Assembly: GCF_000429085.1 (NCBI RefSeq)
Contig: NZ_AUBE01000006.1
Span: 310,001-374,000, forward strand
DNA length: 64,000 nucleotides
Origin: Streptomyces flavidovirens DSM 40150
GTDB lineage: Bacteria; Actinomycetota; Actinomycetes; Streptomycetales; Streptomycetaceae
Direction: 5' to 3'
Each line of letters starts with the position of its first letter. Position 1 is the stretch's first letter. Of the stretch, positions 39,690 to 49,382 are shown piece by piece. The notes beneath the pieces are model-generated. The model did not search any database and was not told the origin of the DNA. It worked only from the letters and a program-made list of their open reading frames with translations. The position numbers and the translations under genes were made by a program.

Positions 39690-39750
39690 AGTTGGGGCTG
39701 GTTGGTGCTGGTCGGCGCCAGTTGGAGGCTAGTTGGTGCTAGTTGGTGCT
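39690..39750. repeat. Six ~10-bp tandem units spanning the mqnC stop codon
   Basis: On the minus strand the units read AGCACCAACT, AGCACCAACT, AGCCTCCAACT, GGCGCCGACC, AGCACCAACC, AGCCCCAACT. The first unit supplies the last codons of mqnC (Ser-Thr-Asn) and the TAG stop; the last ends at the Shine-Dalgarno of the next gene. The array looks like slippage expansion of a coding end. Confidence 0.85.
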
Positions 39751-40935
39751 GAGGATCTTCAGCTCGGGGTGCGCGGTGCCGCCCTCGATGGCCGTCGACG
39801 AGAGGTGGGAGACCACGTGGTCGTGGACCGGGTCGTTCGCCGGGTCGTCGTGCACGACGATGTGCTCGTACGTCGTCGCGCGCTGCGCGGGCACGCGCCC
39901 CGCCTTGCGGATGAGATCGATGATCTCCATCCGGTTCGAGCGGTGCTTGGCCCCGGCGGACGAGACGACGTTCTCCTCCAGCATGATCGACCCCAGGTCG
40001 TCCGCGCCGTAGTGCAGCGACAACTGGCCGACCTCCTTGCCGACCGTCAGCCAGGAGCCCTGGATGTGCGCGACGTTGTCGAGGAAGAGGCGGGCGACGG
40101 CGATGAGACGCAGGTACTCGAAGAGCGTGGCCTGCGTACGGCCCTTCAGCGCGTTGTTCTGCGGCTGGTAGGTGTACGGGATGAAGGCGCGGAAGCCGCC
40201 CGTCCGGTCCTGTACGTCGCGGATCATCCGCAGGTGCTCGATGCGCTCGGCGTTGGTCTCACCCGTACCCATGAGCATCGTCGACGTCGACTCGACCCCC
40301 AGCCGGTGCGCCAGCTCCATGATCTCCAGCCAGCGCTCGCCGGACTCCTTGAGCGGCGCGATGGCCTTGCGCGGCCGCTCGGGCAGCAGCTCGGCGCCGG
40401 CACCGGCGAAGGAGTCGAGACCGGCGGCGTGGATACGGCGGATGGCTTCCTCGGCGCTCACGCCCGAGATGCGGGCCATGTGCTCGACCTCGGAGGCACC
40501 GAGGGAGTGGATGACGAGCTGGGGGTACGCCGCCTTGATCGCGGCGAAGTGCTCCTCGTAGTACTCGACGCCGTAGTCCGGGTGGTGTCCGCCCTGGAAC
40601 ATGATCTGCGTACCGCCGAGCTCGACGGTCTCCGCGCAGCGGCGCAGGATGTCGTCGAGGTCGCGGGTCCACACCTTGTCGCTCTTGGGCGCGGCGTAGA
40701 AGGCACAGAACTTGCACGCGGTGACGCACGAGTTCGTGTAGTTGATGTTCCGCTCGATGATGTACGTCGCGATGTGCTCCGTACCGGCGTAGCGGCGGCG
40801 GCGCACGGCGTCGGCGGCCTGGCCGAGAGCGTGCAGCGGCGCGTGGCGGTAGAGCTCCAGCGCCTCTTCCGGGGTGATCCGCCCACCCTCAGCGGCGCGG
40901 TCGAGGACGGCTGTGAGGTCGGCCTTCTCAGTCAC
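39739..40935 (-). CDS. mqnC: Cyclic dehypoxanthinyl futalosine synthase
   Basis: A 398-residue radical SAM enzyme that cyclises dehypoxanthine futalosine in the futalosine menaquinone pathway. GTG start at 40935; the open frame to 41091 is spurious. Cluster ligands Cys70, Cys74 and Cys77 are in NSCVTACKFCAFY. Other family features: GGTQIMFQGGHHPDYGVEYY, HSLGASEVEHM, GAGAELLPERPRKAIAPLKES, and the C-terminal GADDLGSIMLEENVVSSAG. The protein is slightly basic after the core and ends inside a repeat. Confidence 0.95.
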   Translation of the reverse strand: MTEKADLTAVLDRAAEGGRITPEEALELYRHAPLHALGQAADAVRRRRYAGTEHIATYIIERNINYTNSCVTACKFCAFYAAPKSDKVWTRDLDDILRRCAETVELGGTQIMFQGGHHPDYGVEYYEEHFAAIKAAYPQLVIHSLGASEVEHMARISGVSAEEAIRRIHAAGLDSFAGAGAELLPERPRKAIAPLKESGERWLEIMELAHRLGVESTSTMLMGTGETNAERIEHLRMIRDVQDRTGGFRAFIPYTYQPQNNALKGRTQATLFEYLRLIAVARLFLDNVAHIQGSWLTVGKEVGQLSLHYGADDLGSIMLEENVVSSAGAKHRSNRMEIIDLIRKAGRVPAQRATTYEHIVVHDDPANDPVHDHVVSHLSSTAIEGGTAHPELKILSTN

Positions 40936-41050
40936 CGGAGTTGTCCCTTTCGGCAGGGTGTGGACGGACCGGCCCAGCCTACGCCAGCCCCTCGGGTGAG
41001 CTTCGGGCACCCGGTTGACGTACAGGTGGCGACCGGGTCGCGCATCACCG

Positions 41051-41062
41051 TACGCTCGCCGT
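41051..41062 (+). promoter_or_regulatory. Candidate -10 for leaderless antitoxin transcript
   Basis: TACGCT lies six bases before the ATG at 41063 and there is no Shine-Dalgarno, which suggests transcription starts at the A of the start codon (leaderless mRNA). No good -35 was found. Confidence 0.35.
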
Positions 41063-41311
41063 ATGGCCGACACAGCACGCGTCACCATCACGCTCCCTGC
41101 CGCTCAGGTTGAAGCGCTCAAACAGATCACCGACAACGTCTCCGGTTACGTCGCGGACGCGGTCGCCCGGCGGCTCCGCGGCGAGCTGATCGACCAGGAG
41201 CTGGAACGCCATCAGGAGGAGCACGGCGAGTTCACCGAGGAGGAACTTGCCAAGGCTCGCGCCGAGATCTACGGCAAAGCCCTTCCCGAAGCGGGGTCGG
41301 TTGCCGCGTGA
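41063..41311 (+). CDS. VapB/RHH-like antitoxin
   Basis: An 82-residue protein, ATG at 41063. It begins with a short beta strand and helices (ARVTITLPAAQVEALKQITDNVSGYVADAVARRLRGELI) typical of ribbon-helix-helix antitoxins, then a charged toxin-binding tail (QEEHGEFTEEELAKARAEIYGKA). It ends in TGA overlapping the GTG of the PIN-domain gene by 4 bp, the usual antitoxin-first, coupled arrangement. Confidence 0.82.
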   Translation: MADTARVTITLPAAQVEALKQITDNVSGYVADAVARRLRGELIDQELERHQEEHGEFTEEELAKARAEIYGKALPEAGSVAA

Positions 41312-41712
41312 CCGAAAGTTACTTCCGGACGATCGTGCTCGACAGCGAAGGCCTCTCTGGCTGGCTCGCCGACGATCGCCGGATCAGCACCATGATCAAG
41401 GTGTTCCGAGAGGCGGAGGCTGATCTCGTGATCAGCGCCGCCACCATCATCGAAGCCAGCCATGGCAAGACCAACACGGCAAGACTCAACTGGTTGCTGT
41501 CCCGCATCGGGATTCAACCCGTCACCGAGCAGGCATCCCGAGCAGCAGCCAAGCTCCTCAAGGACACAAACCTGCACGGCCACAAGTACGCCATCGACGC
41601 GATGGTCGCCGAAGTGGCCCTGCGCCAGCCGGGACCGGTCGCCATGCTGACCTCGGACACCGACGACATGCGCAAGCTCTGCGGACGCGCCGTACACCTG
41701 GTCGGCATCTGA
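41308..41712 (+). CDS. PIN-domain toxin (VapC-like)
   Basis: A 134-residue PIN-domain RNase. Acidic residues in the expected order: VLDSEGLS (first Asp), ISAATIIEASH (Glu), KYAIDAMVAEVAL (third Asp), LTSDTDDMRKL (fourth Asp). It starts by GTG within the antitoxin stop. VapC toxins cut tRNA or rRNA; the target here is unknown. The stop codon lies inside a 17-bp terminator stem. Confidence 0.85.
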   Translation: MTESYFRTIVLDSEGLSGWLADDRRISTMIKVFREAEADLVISAATIIEASHGKTNTARLNWLLSRIGIQPVTEQASRAAAKLLKDTNLHGHKYAIDAMVAEVALRQPGPVAMLTSDTDDMRKLCGRAVHLVGI

Positions 41713-41750
41713 CCGGCGCCCGGTCCGCCGCGTCGGACCGGGCGCCGGTC
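41711..41750. terminator. 17-bp perfect hairpin between PIN toxin and kinase genes
   Basis: GACCGGCGCCCGGTCCG (41711-41727) pairs fully with 41734-41750 across a 6-base loop. It lies between convergent genes and overlaps the toxin stop codon by two bases. Confidence 0.85.
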
Positions 41751-41771
41751 CGCCGGCAGCGGGGGCCGCTG

Positions 41772-43415
41772 TCAGCGGCCCAGCCGGCGCAGTGAGCCGG
41801 CCGGGTTCCCGGTGCCCGCGCCCTTGGCCCTGACGGTCAGCGTGCCGTCCTTCTCCAGCGTGTACGTGACCTGAACGGTGCCGCTCGCGCAGCCCGGCGT
41901 GGAGGGGCGGGCGGGGTCGGCGCGGTCGGTGATGCGGAGCCGGTTCGCCGTGGCGGAGTCCAGTTCGCCCAGGCCGTTGCACCGGAGCGGGCCGAAGGTG
42001 TTCGTCGTACGGGCCACGGCGTCGCCCGGCACCCCTGCGCTGATCTTGACGGAGTACTGGCTGGCCACACCGCCCGCCGTGACGCTTCCCTCCCACGTGC
42101 CGGTGAAGGCCTTGGGCACACCGGGCGGCGTGGCGGGCGCCGCGTCGTAACCGCCGCCTTCGTCGCCGGTGTCGGTGTTGTCACCGCCCAGTCCGCTCAG
42201 GTAGACGGAGCCGCCCACCGTCGCGACCGCCAGCGCGCCCGCGACGGCGAGGACCACCGTGCAGCTCCTGCGGCGGCCGCACCCCCGGTCGCCGGGGGTG
42301 TTCTCGGTGGTCAGCGAGAGCGAGAGGCGGCCCGCCGGATCGGTGGCCATCGCGGTCGCGTCCCCGCGCGGCTCCGGTACGACGGGCACAGGCGCAGGCA
42401 CGGGCACGGGCCCGGCGGCCCCGCTGCCGAACAGCGCCGGCGGCGGCCCGAACGCGCCCACCGCCGGGCTGCTGAACGGCACAGGCCCCGACAACCCCGG
42501 CGGCGCCGAAGCCGGTTCCAGGTCGAGCAGCCGCACCGCCGCCCGGCCGGCCCGCTCGACCAGCGGACCCGGCAGCCACCCCGCCGCCACCAGCCGCGCG
42601 GCCCCGCCCGGCGCCAGCCGCCGCGCCACCTCGCCGGGGGACGGCCGGTCCGCCGCCTCCTTCGCGAGGCACGCGGCGACCACCTCGCGCAACTCGCCGT
42701 CCAGCGCGTCCAGCCCGTCCAGCCGCGGCTCCTCGTGCACCACCTTGTAGAGCAGTGCCGCCGAGGAGTCGCCGGGGAACGGCGCCTCGCCCAGCGCGGC
42801 GTACGCCAGCACCGCACCCAGCGAGAAGACGTCGGCCGCCCCCGTCACGTCCTTGCTGAGGATCTGCTCGGGCGACATGTAGCCGGGCGAGCCGATGGAC
42901 ACGCCGGTGGAGGTGAGCGACGTGGTGCCGTCGGTGGCGCGCGCGATGCCGAAGTCGATCAGCCGGGGCCCGTCGAGCGTCAGCATGACGTTCGACGGCT
43001 TGACGTCCCGGTGTACGAGACCGAGCCCGTGCACCGCCGTCAGCGCCTCCGCGAGCCCCGCACCCAGTGCCCGTACCGCGTACGCGGGCAGCGGCCCGGC
43101 GTCGGCGACGGCCTCGGTCAGCGTCGGCCCGGCGACGTACCCGGTGGCCACCCACGGCACGGTGGCGTCCGGGTCCGCGTCCAGCACGGGCGCCGTCCAG
43201 TCCCCGCCCACCCGCCGGGCCGCCGCCACCTCGCGCCGGAAGCGGGCCCGGAACTCGTCGTCGAGCGCGTAGTGCGGGTGCGCGACCTTGACCGCGACCG
43301 TACGGCCGCCCGCGCTGCGCCCGAGATAGACGCGGCCCATGCCGCCCGCCCCGAGCCTGCCGAGGATCCGGTACGCGCCGACGGTCTGCGGGTCCCCCGC
43401 GTCGAGCGGCTGCAT
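41772..43415 (-). CDS. Transmembrane Ser/Thr protein kinase
   Basis: A 547-residue PASTA-less eukaryotic-type kinase. ATG at 43415 after GGGGGAGGACG. Kinase domain about residues 12-270: [14 protein letters not shown] (P-loop), VAVKVA (catalytic Lys), [11 protein letters not shown] (catalytic loop), LIDFGIARA (DFG), [10 protein letters not shown] (activation-loop end). A Pro/Ala-rich juxtamembrane linker and one transmembrane helix ([18 protein letters not shown]) follow. The extracellular part (about 130 residues; [24 protein letters not shown], with a CNGLGEL and CASGT Cys pair) may sense a ligand. The substrate is unknown. Confidence 0.93.
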   Translation of the reverse strand: MQPLDAGDPQTVGAYRILGRLGAGGMGRVYLGRSAGGRTVAVKVAHPHYALDDEFRARFRREVAAARRVGGDWTAPVLDADPDATVPWVATGYVAGPTLTEAVADAGPLPAYAVRALGAGLAEALTAVHGLGLVHRDVKPSNVMLTLDGPRLIDFGIARATDGTTSLTSTGVSIGSPGYMSPEQILSKDVTGAADVFSLGAVLAYAALGEAPFPGDSSAALLYKVVHEEPRLDGLDALDGELREVVAACLAKEAADRPSPGEVARRLAPGGAARLVAAGWLPGPLVERAGRAAVRLLDLEPASAPPGLSGPVPFSSPAVGAFGPPPALFGSGAAGPVPVPAPVPVVPEPRGDATAMATDPAGRLSLSLTTENTPGDRGCGRRRSCTVVLAVAGALAVATVGGSVYLSGLGGDNTDTGDEGGGYDAAPATPPGVPKAFTGTWEGSVTAGGVASQYSVKISAGVPGDAVARTTNTFGPLRCNGLGELDSATANRLRITDRADPARPSTPGCASGTVQVTYTLEKDGTLTVRAKGAGTGNPAGSLRRLGR

Positions 43416-43494
43416 GGCCTCGTCCTCCCCCGTACTGCCCACTGTCGGCTCCGCCCGGTGCTCGCGGTCGCCAGCAGCCTAGGGGGCGCCCCGC

Positions 43495-44367
<873 letters not shown>

Positions 44368-44480
44368 CTAGACCCGTCCGTGACCGGGGCCGACGCCGGG
44401 GCGGCCAGGGCGAATCGGTGACCTCGGAAAGGCCTGCGGATGGACGCCGTCAAACTTCCGGGTGACGTGATCTTTCCCTC

Positions 44481-44510
44481 TTCCACTCTCCTCAAAGTGC
44501 GTGCTACGCT
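44481..44510 (+). promoter_or_regulatory. Candidate promoter of the cold-shock gene
   Basis: TTCCAC (44481-44486), an 18-bp spacer and TACGCT (44505-44510) predict a start near 44517 and thus a leader of about 125 bases, typical in length for cold-shock mRNAs. Confidence 0.4.
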
Positions 44511-44548
44511 CGCCGCAAGTTGCAGTTTGGTTTCCCTTGCAGTACAGA

Positions 44549-44586
44549 GCCTGCGGAGCATGTGACCCGCAGGCTTTTGTAGTTTT
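44549..44586 (+). terminator. Terminator-like hairpin in the cold-shock mRNA leader
   Basis: GCCTGCGG pairs with CCGCAGGC over a 10-base loop and is followed by TTTTGTAGTTTT. This is a textbook intrinsic terminator with a U tract, which is rare in this genome, placed between promoter and start codon. It suggests attenuation or a temperature-dependent RNA switch. Confidence 0.65.
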
Positions 44587-44641
44587 CAGACTTCTTTGCA
44601 GGTTCTGGAGCAGGGCAACCCTTTGGCCCATAGGAGGGCTT

Positions 44642-44845
44642 ATGGCTACCGGAACCGTCAAGTGGTTCAACGCTGAAAAGGGCTTCGGCTTCATCGCCCA
44701 GGACGGCGGCGGCCCGGATGTCTTCGTCCACTACTCCGCGATCAACGCGTCTGGTTTCCGCTCGCTCGAGGAGAACCAGCAGGTGAACTTCGACGTCACG
44801 CAGGGCCCCAAGGGCCCGCAGGCGGAGAACGTCACCCCGGTCTAG
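44642..44845 (+). CDS. Cold-shock domain protein
   Basis: A 67-residue single-domain CspA-type RNA chaperone. It contains the RNP-1 KGFGFIAQD and RNP-2 VFVHYSAI motifs and starts [16 protein letters not shown] perfect AGGAGGG Shine-Dalgarno lies six bases before the ATG. The leader is long and structured, and a strong terminator follows. It is closely similar to the Streptomyces ScoF group by eye. Confidence 0.97.
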   Translation: MATGTVKWFNAEKGFGFIAQDGGGPDVFVHYSAINASGFRSLEENQQVNFDVTQGPKGPQAENVTPV

Positions 44846-44886
44846 TTGCCCGGGCCGACTGATCGCGGTCGGAATACGCAGTACCA

Positions 44887-44918
44887 AGGAGCCCCGTTCC
44901 GTCAGGAACGGGGCTCCT
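44887..44918 (+). terminator. Terminator after the cold-shock gene
   Basis: AGGAGCCCCGTTCC pairs perfectly with GGAACGGGGCTCCT (14-bp stem, GTCA loop), 41 bp after the stop codon and before the convergent acyl-CoA ligase gene. Confidence 0.85.
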
Positions 44919-44945
44919 GCCTGTGGTGGGCGGCGGGTACCCCGC

Positions 44946-46694
44946 TCACCCCGTGCCGGTGCCGGTCGCGTACAGCGCCTCTATCTCGGCGGCGTACCGC
45001 TCGGCGACCGCCCGCCGCCGGACCTTCAGCGTCGGCGTGAGCACGCCGGCGTCCACTGTGAAGTCTTCGTCGAGCACGGCGAAGGCGCGGATCCGCGCCG
45101 GACGGGAGACCCGCGCGTTCGCCGCGTCGACCGCCTCCTGGACCACGGCGCGCAGCGCCTCGCGGTCCCCCGGGTCGCGGCCTTCGCGGGCCGCCCAGCC
45201 GGCGACCTCCTGGGCGTCGAGGGTGACGAGCGCGACGGGGTACGGACGGCGGTCGCCCACCATCACCACGTGTGACACGAGCGCGGACTGCTGCTGGACG
45301 GCCTGTTCGACCGTGGTCGGAGTGAGGTTCTTCCCCGCCGACGTGATGATCAGGTCCTTCTTGCGGCCGGTGATCGTGAGGTAGCCGTCACCGTCCAGCG
45401 CCCCGAGGTCCCCGGTGTGCAGCCAGCCGTCCGCGTCGACCGTCTCGCGCGTCGCCGCCTCGTTCGCGTGGTAGCCGGGGAAGACCATCGGCCCGCGCGC
45501 CAGCACCTCGCCGTCCTCCGCGATGCGCACCTCGCAGCCCGCGACCGGCCGGCCGACCGTCCCGTACCGGACCGCACCCGGATGATTGAGCGAGATGACG
45601 CCGCCCGACTCGGTCATCCCGTACCCCTCGAAGACCTGGATGCCGCAGGCGCGCAGGAAGTCCATCGTCCGCGGGGCGATCGGGGCCGCGCCGGTCAGCG
45701 CCCATCGCAGCCGCCCTCCGAAGATGGCCCTGACCAGGCTGTAGAGACGCTGGTCGGCCTCTTCGTACGCGGCTGTCAGCTCGTCCGGCAGCCGCCCCTC
45801 CGCCGCCAGCACCCCAATCCGTACCGCCTCCTCGAACCGCTCGCGTCCGCCCTCCCGCGCCTCGGCCAGCGACAGGACCGTCGCGTGCACCTTCTCGAAG
45901 AGCCGGGGCACGGACGGCAGATGCGTCGGCTTCACCTCGGCCAGCTCGCTCACCACGTCCTCGATCCGGCCGCCGAAGTAGCAGAGTTCGCCGCCGCGCA
46001 GGAGGGTCGTGAACTGGATGAGCTGGGCGAGCAGGTGGGCGAGCGGCAGGTAGAGGTACGTGCGGTCGCCCGGCCCGCCGCCGATCAGGTCCAGGTTGGC
46101 TTCGAGTACGGCCCCGAGGTTGCCGTGGGTGAGGTGGCAGCCCTTGGGGAGCCCGGTGGTCCCCGACGTGTAGACGATCGCCGCGAGGTCGCCGTCCCCG
46201 ACGTCGGCGGCCCGTGCCGCCAGTTGGCCGGGGGGCGCGGGGGGCGTGAGGGGTGCGGCTGGTCCGGTGGGCGGGCGGAGCTCGTCCAGCAGGAGGACGT
46301 GGCGCACGTCCGGGGTCTTCGCGCGCACGCCCGTCACCCGGGCGGCCCGCTCGGCGTTCTCGCAGATCACGACCGTGGCACCGGAGTCCCCTAGCACCCA
46401 GGCCAGCTCCTCGTCGCCCGCCGTGGGGTAGACGGGGACGACGACCGCGCCCACGGCGAGCACGGCGAAGTGCGCGTACGTCCACTCGACGCGGGTCTCG
46501 GAGAGGATCGCCACGCGGTCCCCCGCCCGGACTCCCGTGCCGGGCCCGGCCAGCTCCCCGGCGATCGCGCGGACCGTGTCGCGCAGTTCGGCGTATGAGA
46601 CGGGCGGCATCCCCTTCGCCCGCAACGCCGGATGGTCGCCGTACCGGTCCCCCGCCCAGGCGGTGAACACCGCGAGTGTGCCGGGCCGCCTCAT
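44946..46694 (-). CDS. Long-chain acyl-CoA synthetase (FadD15-like AMP-dependent ligase)
   Basis: A 582-residue ANL-superfamily enzyme activating fatty acids to acyl-CoA. Motifs: P-loop IVYTSGTTGLPKGCHLTHGN, LPLAHLLAQ, ALTGAAPIAPRTMDFLRACGIQVFEGYGMTES, the adenylate hinge HTGDLGALDGDGYLTITGRKKDLIITSAGKNLTP, and the C-terminal Lys region LTPTLKVRRRAVAERYAAEIEALY. The start is set at 46694 (MRRPGTL); the Shine-Dalgarno is weak and an upstream extension to 46748 cannot be excluded. Divergent from an AraC regulator (119-bp gap) that may control it. Confidence 0.9.
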   Translation of the reverse strand: MRRPGTLAVFTAWAGDRYGDHPALRAKGMPPVSYAELRDTVRAIAGELAGPGTGVRAGDRVAILSETRVEWTYAHFAVLAVGAVVVPVYPTAGDEELAWVLGDSGATVVICENAERAARVTGVRAKTPDVRHVLLLDELRPPTGPAAPLTPPAPPGQLAARAADVGDGDLAAIVYTSGTTGLPKGCHLTHGNLGAVLEANLDLIGGGPGDRTYLYLPLAHLLAQLIQFTTLLRGGELCYFGGRIEDVVSELAEVKPTHLPSVPRLFEKVHATVLSLAEAREGGRERFEEAVRIGVLAAEGRLPDELTAAYEEADQRLYSLVRAIFGGRLRWALTGAAPIAPRTMDFLRACGIQVFEGYGMTESGGVISLNHPGAVRYGTVGRPVAGCEVRIAEDGEVLARGPMVFPGYHANEAATRETVDADGWLHTGDLGALDGDGYLTITGRKKDLIITSAGKNLTPTTVEQAVQQQSALVSHVVMVGDRRPYPVALVTLDAQEVAGWAAREGRDPGDREALRAVVQEAVDAANARVSRPARIRAFAVLDEDFTVDAGVLTPTLKVRRRAVAERYAAEIEALYATGTGTG

Positions 46695-46812
46695 ACGAGC
46701 TGCTCGATTCGCCTCATGCGTCCGACGGTAGGTACGGCACGGGGCCACGGGGGATGACGGGAAACGTCACCGGCACTGACCGGGCCGCTCATCCCGGTTA
46801 CCGTCGTTGACT

Positions 46813-47943
46813 ATGGCGACCACGGCTGCGGGAGCGGTTTCGGCGGCGGGGACGGTGACCACGGCGAAGACTACGATCACCGTGCACCATGTACGGGCCG
46901 TACTGCGCGGCGCCGAACGCCGAGGCATCGACACCGTGCCGCTGCTCCAGGCGGGCAACATCCCGCCCCTACTGCTCGGCGACGACCGGGCGCGCGTCAC
47001 GGCCGCGCAGTTCGCAGGCCTCTTCCGCGCGGTGTACCGGGCGACGCGGGACGAGTTCCTGGGGCTGGCGTCCGCACCGAGCAGACCCGGCACATTCGCG
47101 ATGATGTGCTACGCCGCGCTGGGCTGCCGGGACCTGGGCGCGGCGGTCGAACGCGGGACGGCGTTCTACCGGCTGTTCCCCGGCGGCCCGGACCTCGCGC
47201 TGGAACACGGGGGCGGGGGGCCCGGGGCGGCGTTCAGCATCCGCAGTGCTCCGGACCGCGACGAGGACCGGTTCCTCAGCGAGTGCCTGCTGATCATCTG
47301 GCACCGGTTGTGCAGCTGGCTGATAGGGCGGCGCATCCCCCTGCGGTGGGCGGAGTTCCACTACCCGCCGCCGCCGCACAAGGACGAGTACGACATCCTC
47401 TTCGGCTGCCCCGTCCGCTTCGGTGCCGAGCGCACGGCCGCCGGCTTCGACGCCCACTGGCTCGCCGCGCCGCTCGTACGGGACGAGGCGCAGCTGCGTG
47501 TGATGCTCGGCCGCGCCCCCTTCGAACTCCTCAGCCGCCGCGAGTACGGCACGACAGTGGCCGAGCAGGTCCGCCACACCCTGGCGCAGTCCCTGCGCGC
47601 GTCGCACCGGCTGCCCTCCCTCGGCGAGACGGCGGCGCGGCTCGCGGTGAGCCCGGCGACGCTGCGCCGCCGCCTCCAGCGGGAGTTGACGTCCTTCCAG
47701 CAGCTCAAGGACGCGGTGCGGCGGGACGCGGCGATCGCGGGCCTGACGGAGGGCCGCGAACCGATCGCGGAACTGGCCGCGCGGCTCGGCTTCTCCGAGG
47801 ACACGTCGTTCCACCGCGCGTTCCGCCGCTGGACGGGGACCACACCGGCGGCCTATCGGGTGGGGGCGGTTGTGGAATCGGTACCCCGACCCCGGTCCCT
47901 GCTTCGCCCCTGCGTCGTTGACATGCGCGGTCAGCAAAGCTGA
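46813..47943 (+). CDS. AraC family regulator with N-terminal arabinose-binding-like domain
   Basis: A 376-residue regulator. N-terminal about 200 residues resemble the OruR/ArcD-type AraC family (VRAVLRGAERRGIDTVPLLQAG, FRAVYRATRDEFLGLASAPSRPGTFAMMCYAALGCRDLGAAVERG, HWLAAPLVRDEAQL). C-terminal double HTH: LPSLGETAARLAVSPATLRRRLQRELTSFQQLKDAVRRDAA and ELAARLGFSEDTSFHRAFRRWTGTTPAAYR. ATG at 46813; a TTG two codons earlier is the alternative. Its divergent pairing with the acyl-CoA ligase suggests control of fatty-acid use. Confidence 0.9.
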   Translation: MATTAAGAVSAAGTVTTAKTTITVHHVRAVLRGAERRGIDTVPLLQAGNIPPLLLGDDRARVTAAQFAGLFRAVYRATRDEFLGLASAPSRPGTFAMMCYAALGCRDLGAAVERGTAFYRLFPGGPDLALEHGGGGPGAAFSIRSAPDRDEDRFLSECLLIIWHRLCSWLIGRRIPLRWAEFHYPPPPHKDEYDILFGCPVRFGAERTAAGFDAHWLAAPLVRDEAQLRVMLGRAPFELLSRREYGTTVAEQVRHTLAQSLRASHRLPSLGETAARLAVSPATLRRRLQRELTSFQQLKDAVRRDAAIAGLTEGREPIAELAARLGFSEDTSFHRAFRRWTGTTPAAYRVGAVVESVPRPRSLLRPCVVDMRGQQS

Positions 47944-48029
47944 GCTTCCCGGTCAGCTCCGTACCTACCGGTCAGTCTCTACCGTCTCGGCAACGACCCC
48001 AGCCCCCGTAGGAACGTTGGGAGAGCCGC

Positions 48030-49211
48030 ATGAGTCACACGAGCCGCGCCCACATCCCCGCTCGACGCAGACTGGCCGCCGTCATCACCTTGGCAGCCGC
48101 TCTCGCCCTCAGCACCACCACCTCCACCGCCGCCCCCACCGCCACCCCCGGTGACATCGTCACCTCCACCCCCACGTCCTTCCATCCCCTCCCCAACCAG
48201 CCCACGCACACCAACGCCTGGCACCTCACCTACCGCTCCACCACCGCCAAGGGCGCCCCCAACGTCGTATCCGGCACCCTCATCGTCCCCAAGGACGCGC
48301 GCACCGGGCCGCGCCCGCTGGTCACGTACGCCGTCGGTACCGTCGGGCTCGCCGACCAGTGCGCGCCGAGCGCCGGGTTCCCCAAGGGCACCACCGTCGA
48401 GGCCAACCTCATCAACCAGGCCGTCCAACGCGGCTGGGCCGTCGCCGTCACCGACTACGAAGGGCTCGGCACCCCGGGCGACCACACCTACACCGTCGGG
48501 CGCGCCGAGGGGCACGCCGTCCTCGACGCGGCACGCGCCGCCCTCCGCCACCCGGAGGCCGGCCGGAGCGGTCTGAGCGACCAATCACCCATCGGCATCA
48601 TGGGGTACTCGCAGGGCGGCCAGGCATCGAGCTGGGCCGCCGAACTGCACGACTCGTACGCCCCTGAGCTCAACGTCAAGGGCACGGCGACCGGCGGCGT
48701 ACCGGCCGACCTGCTGGAGGTCGCCGACTTCAACGACGGCAACATCGGCGCCGGCCTGATCCTGATGGCCGCCACCGGCCAGCACGCGGCGTTCCCCGAG
48801 CTGGAGCTCGACAGGTACCTCAACGCCAAGGGCCGCGCCTACGTCGACTTCATGAAGAAGAACTGCGTGGCCGTCGACACCGTCGCGGGCCTCTTCCAGC
48901 GCATCTCCGACGTGACTGTCACCAACCCGCTCGACCAGCCCGACTGGCAGCAGCGGCTCACCGAGTCGAACGTCGGCACCCACGCCCCCGACCACCCCGT
49001 CTACCTCTACCACGGCGGGCTCGACGAGCTGATCCCGTACTCCGTCGGCAGGCAGCTGCGCGCCGACTGGTGCGACAGGGGCGCGAATGTCCAGTGGCGC
49101 TCGCATCCCCTGCTCGGGCACATCGGCGCGGTGACCGTGGGCGCGTTCCCGGCGATGGACTGGCTGGGCGAACGGTTCACCGGCAGGCCGGCCCGGGGCA
49201 ACTGCTCGTAA
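48030..49211 (+). CDS. Secreted lipase of the LIP family
   Basis: A 393-residue exported alpha/beta hydrolase of the secretory-lipase (Candida LipA-like) family. Signal peptide ARRRLAAVITLAAALALSTTTS, cleavage near STAAP. The nucleophile elbow is GYSQGGQAS (Ser), the acid lies in YHGGLDELIPY, and the His in LLGHIGAV. Conserved family text includes VSGTLIVPKD, GWAVAVTDYEGLGTP and a Cys pair. It probably cuts extracellular triglycerides or esters, which fits the fatty-acid-activating ligase nearby. A hairpin follows at 49221. Confidence 0.92.
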   Translation: MSHTSRAHIPARRRLAAVITLAAALALSTTTSTAAPTATPGDIVTSTPTSFHPLPNQPTHTNAWHLTYRSTTAKGAPNVVSGTLIVPKDARTGPRPLVTYAVGTVGLADQCAPSAGFPKGTTVEANLINQAVQRGWAVAVTDYEGLGTPGDHTYTVGRAEGHAVLDAARAALRHPEAGRSGLSDQSPIGIMGYSQGGQASSWAAELHDSYAPELNVKGTATGGVPADLLEVADFNDGNIGAGLILMAATGQHAAFPELELDRYLNAKGRAYVDFMKKNCVAVDTVAGLFQRISDVTVTNPLDQPDWQQRLTESNVGTHAPDHPVYLYHGGLDELIPYSVGRQLRADWCDRGANVQWRSHPLLGHIGAVTVGAFPAMDWLGERFTGRPARGNCS

Positions 49212-49220
49212 CACCCCTTC

Positions 49221-49254
49221 CGGAGGGGGCGGCCCCCAGCGGGCTCCCCCTCCG
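49221..49254 (+). terminator. Hairpin after the lipase gene
   Basis: CGGAGGGGG (49221-49229) pairs with CCCCCTCCG (49246-49254), 9 bp after the lipase stop. Confidence 0.6.
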
Positions 49255-49277
49255 CTCACTGTCGCCACCACTCGCCC

Positions 49278-49382
49278 TCACCGCCCGTACAGCCCCCGCA
49301 TCTCTCCCCCGAAGTCCCGTACGATCGCCGCCCGCCACAGCTTGAGCGACGGCGTCAGGTAGCCGTTCTCCTCCGTGAACTC
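49278..49382 (-). pseudogene. C-terminal remnant of an acyl-CoA ligase
   Basis: Thirty-four codons encode EFTEENGYLTPSLKLWRAAI followed by VRDFGGEMRGLYGR and a stop. This is the conserved C-terminal tail of FadD15-type ligases (compare LTPTLKVRRRAVAERYAAEIEALY of the intact gene at 44946). Nothing upstream continues the ligase. The fragment ends abruptly at about 49382, so a deletion joined it to unrelated sequence. Confidence 0.8.
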
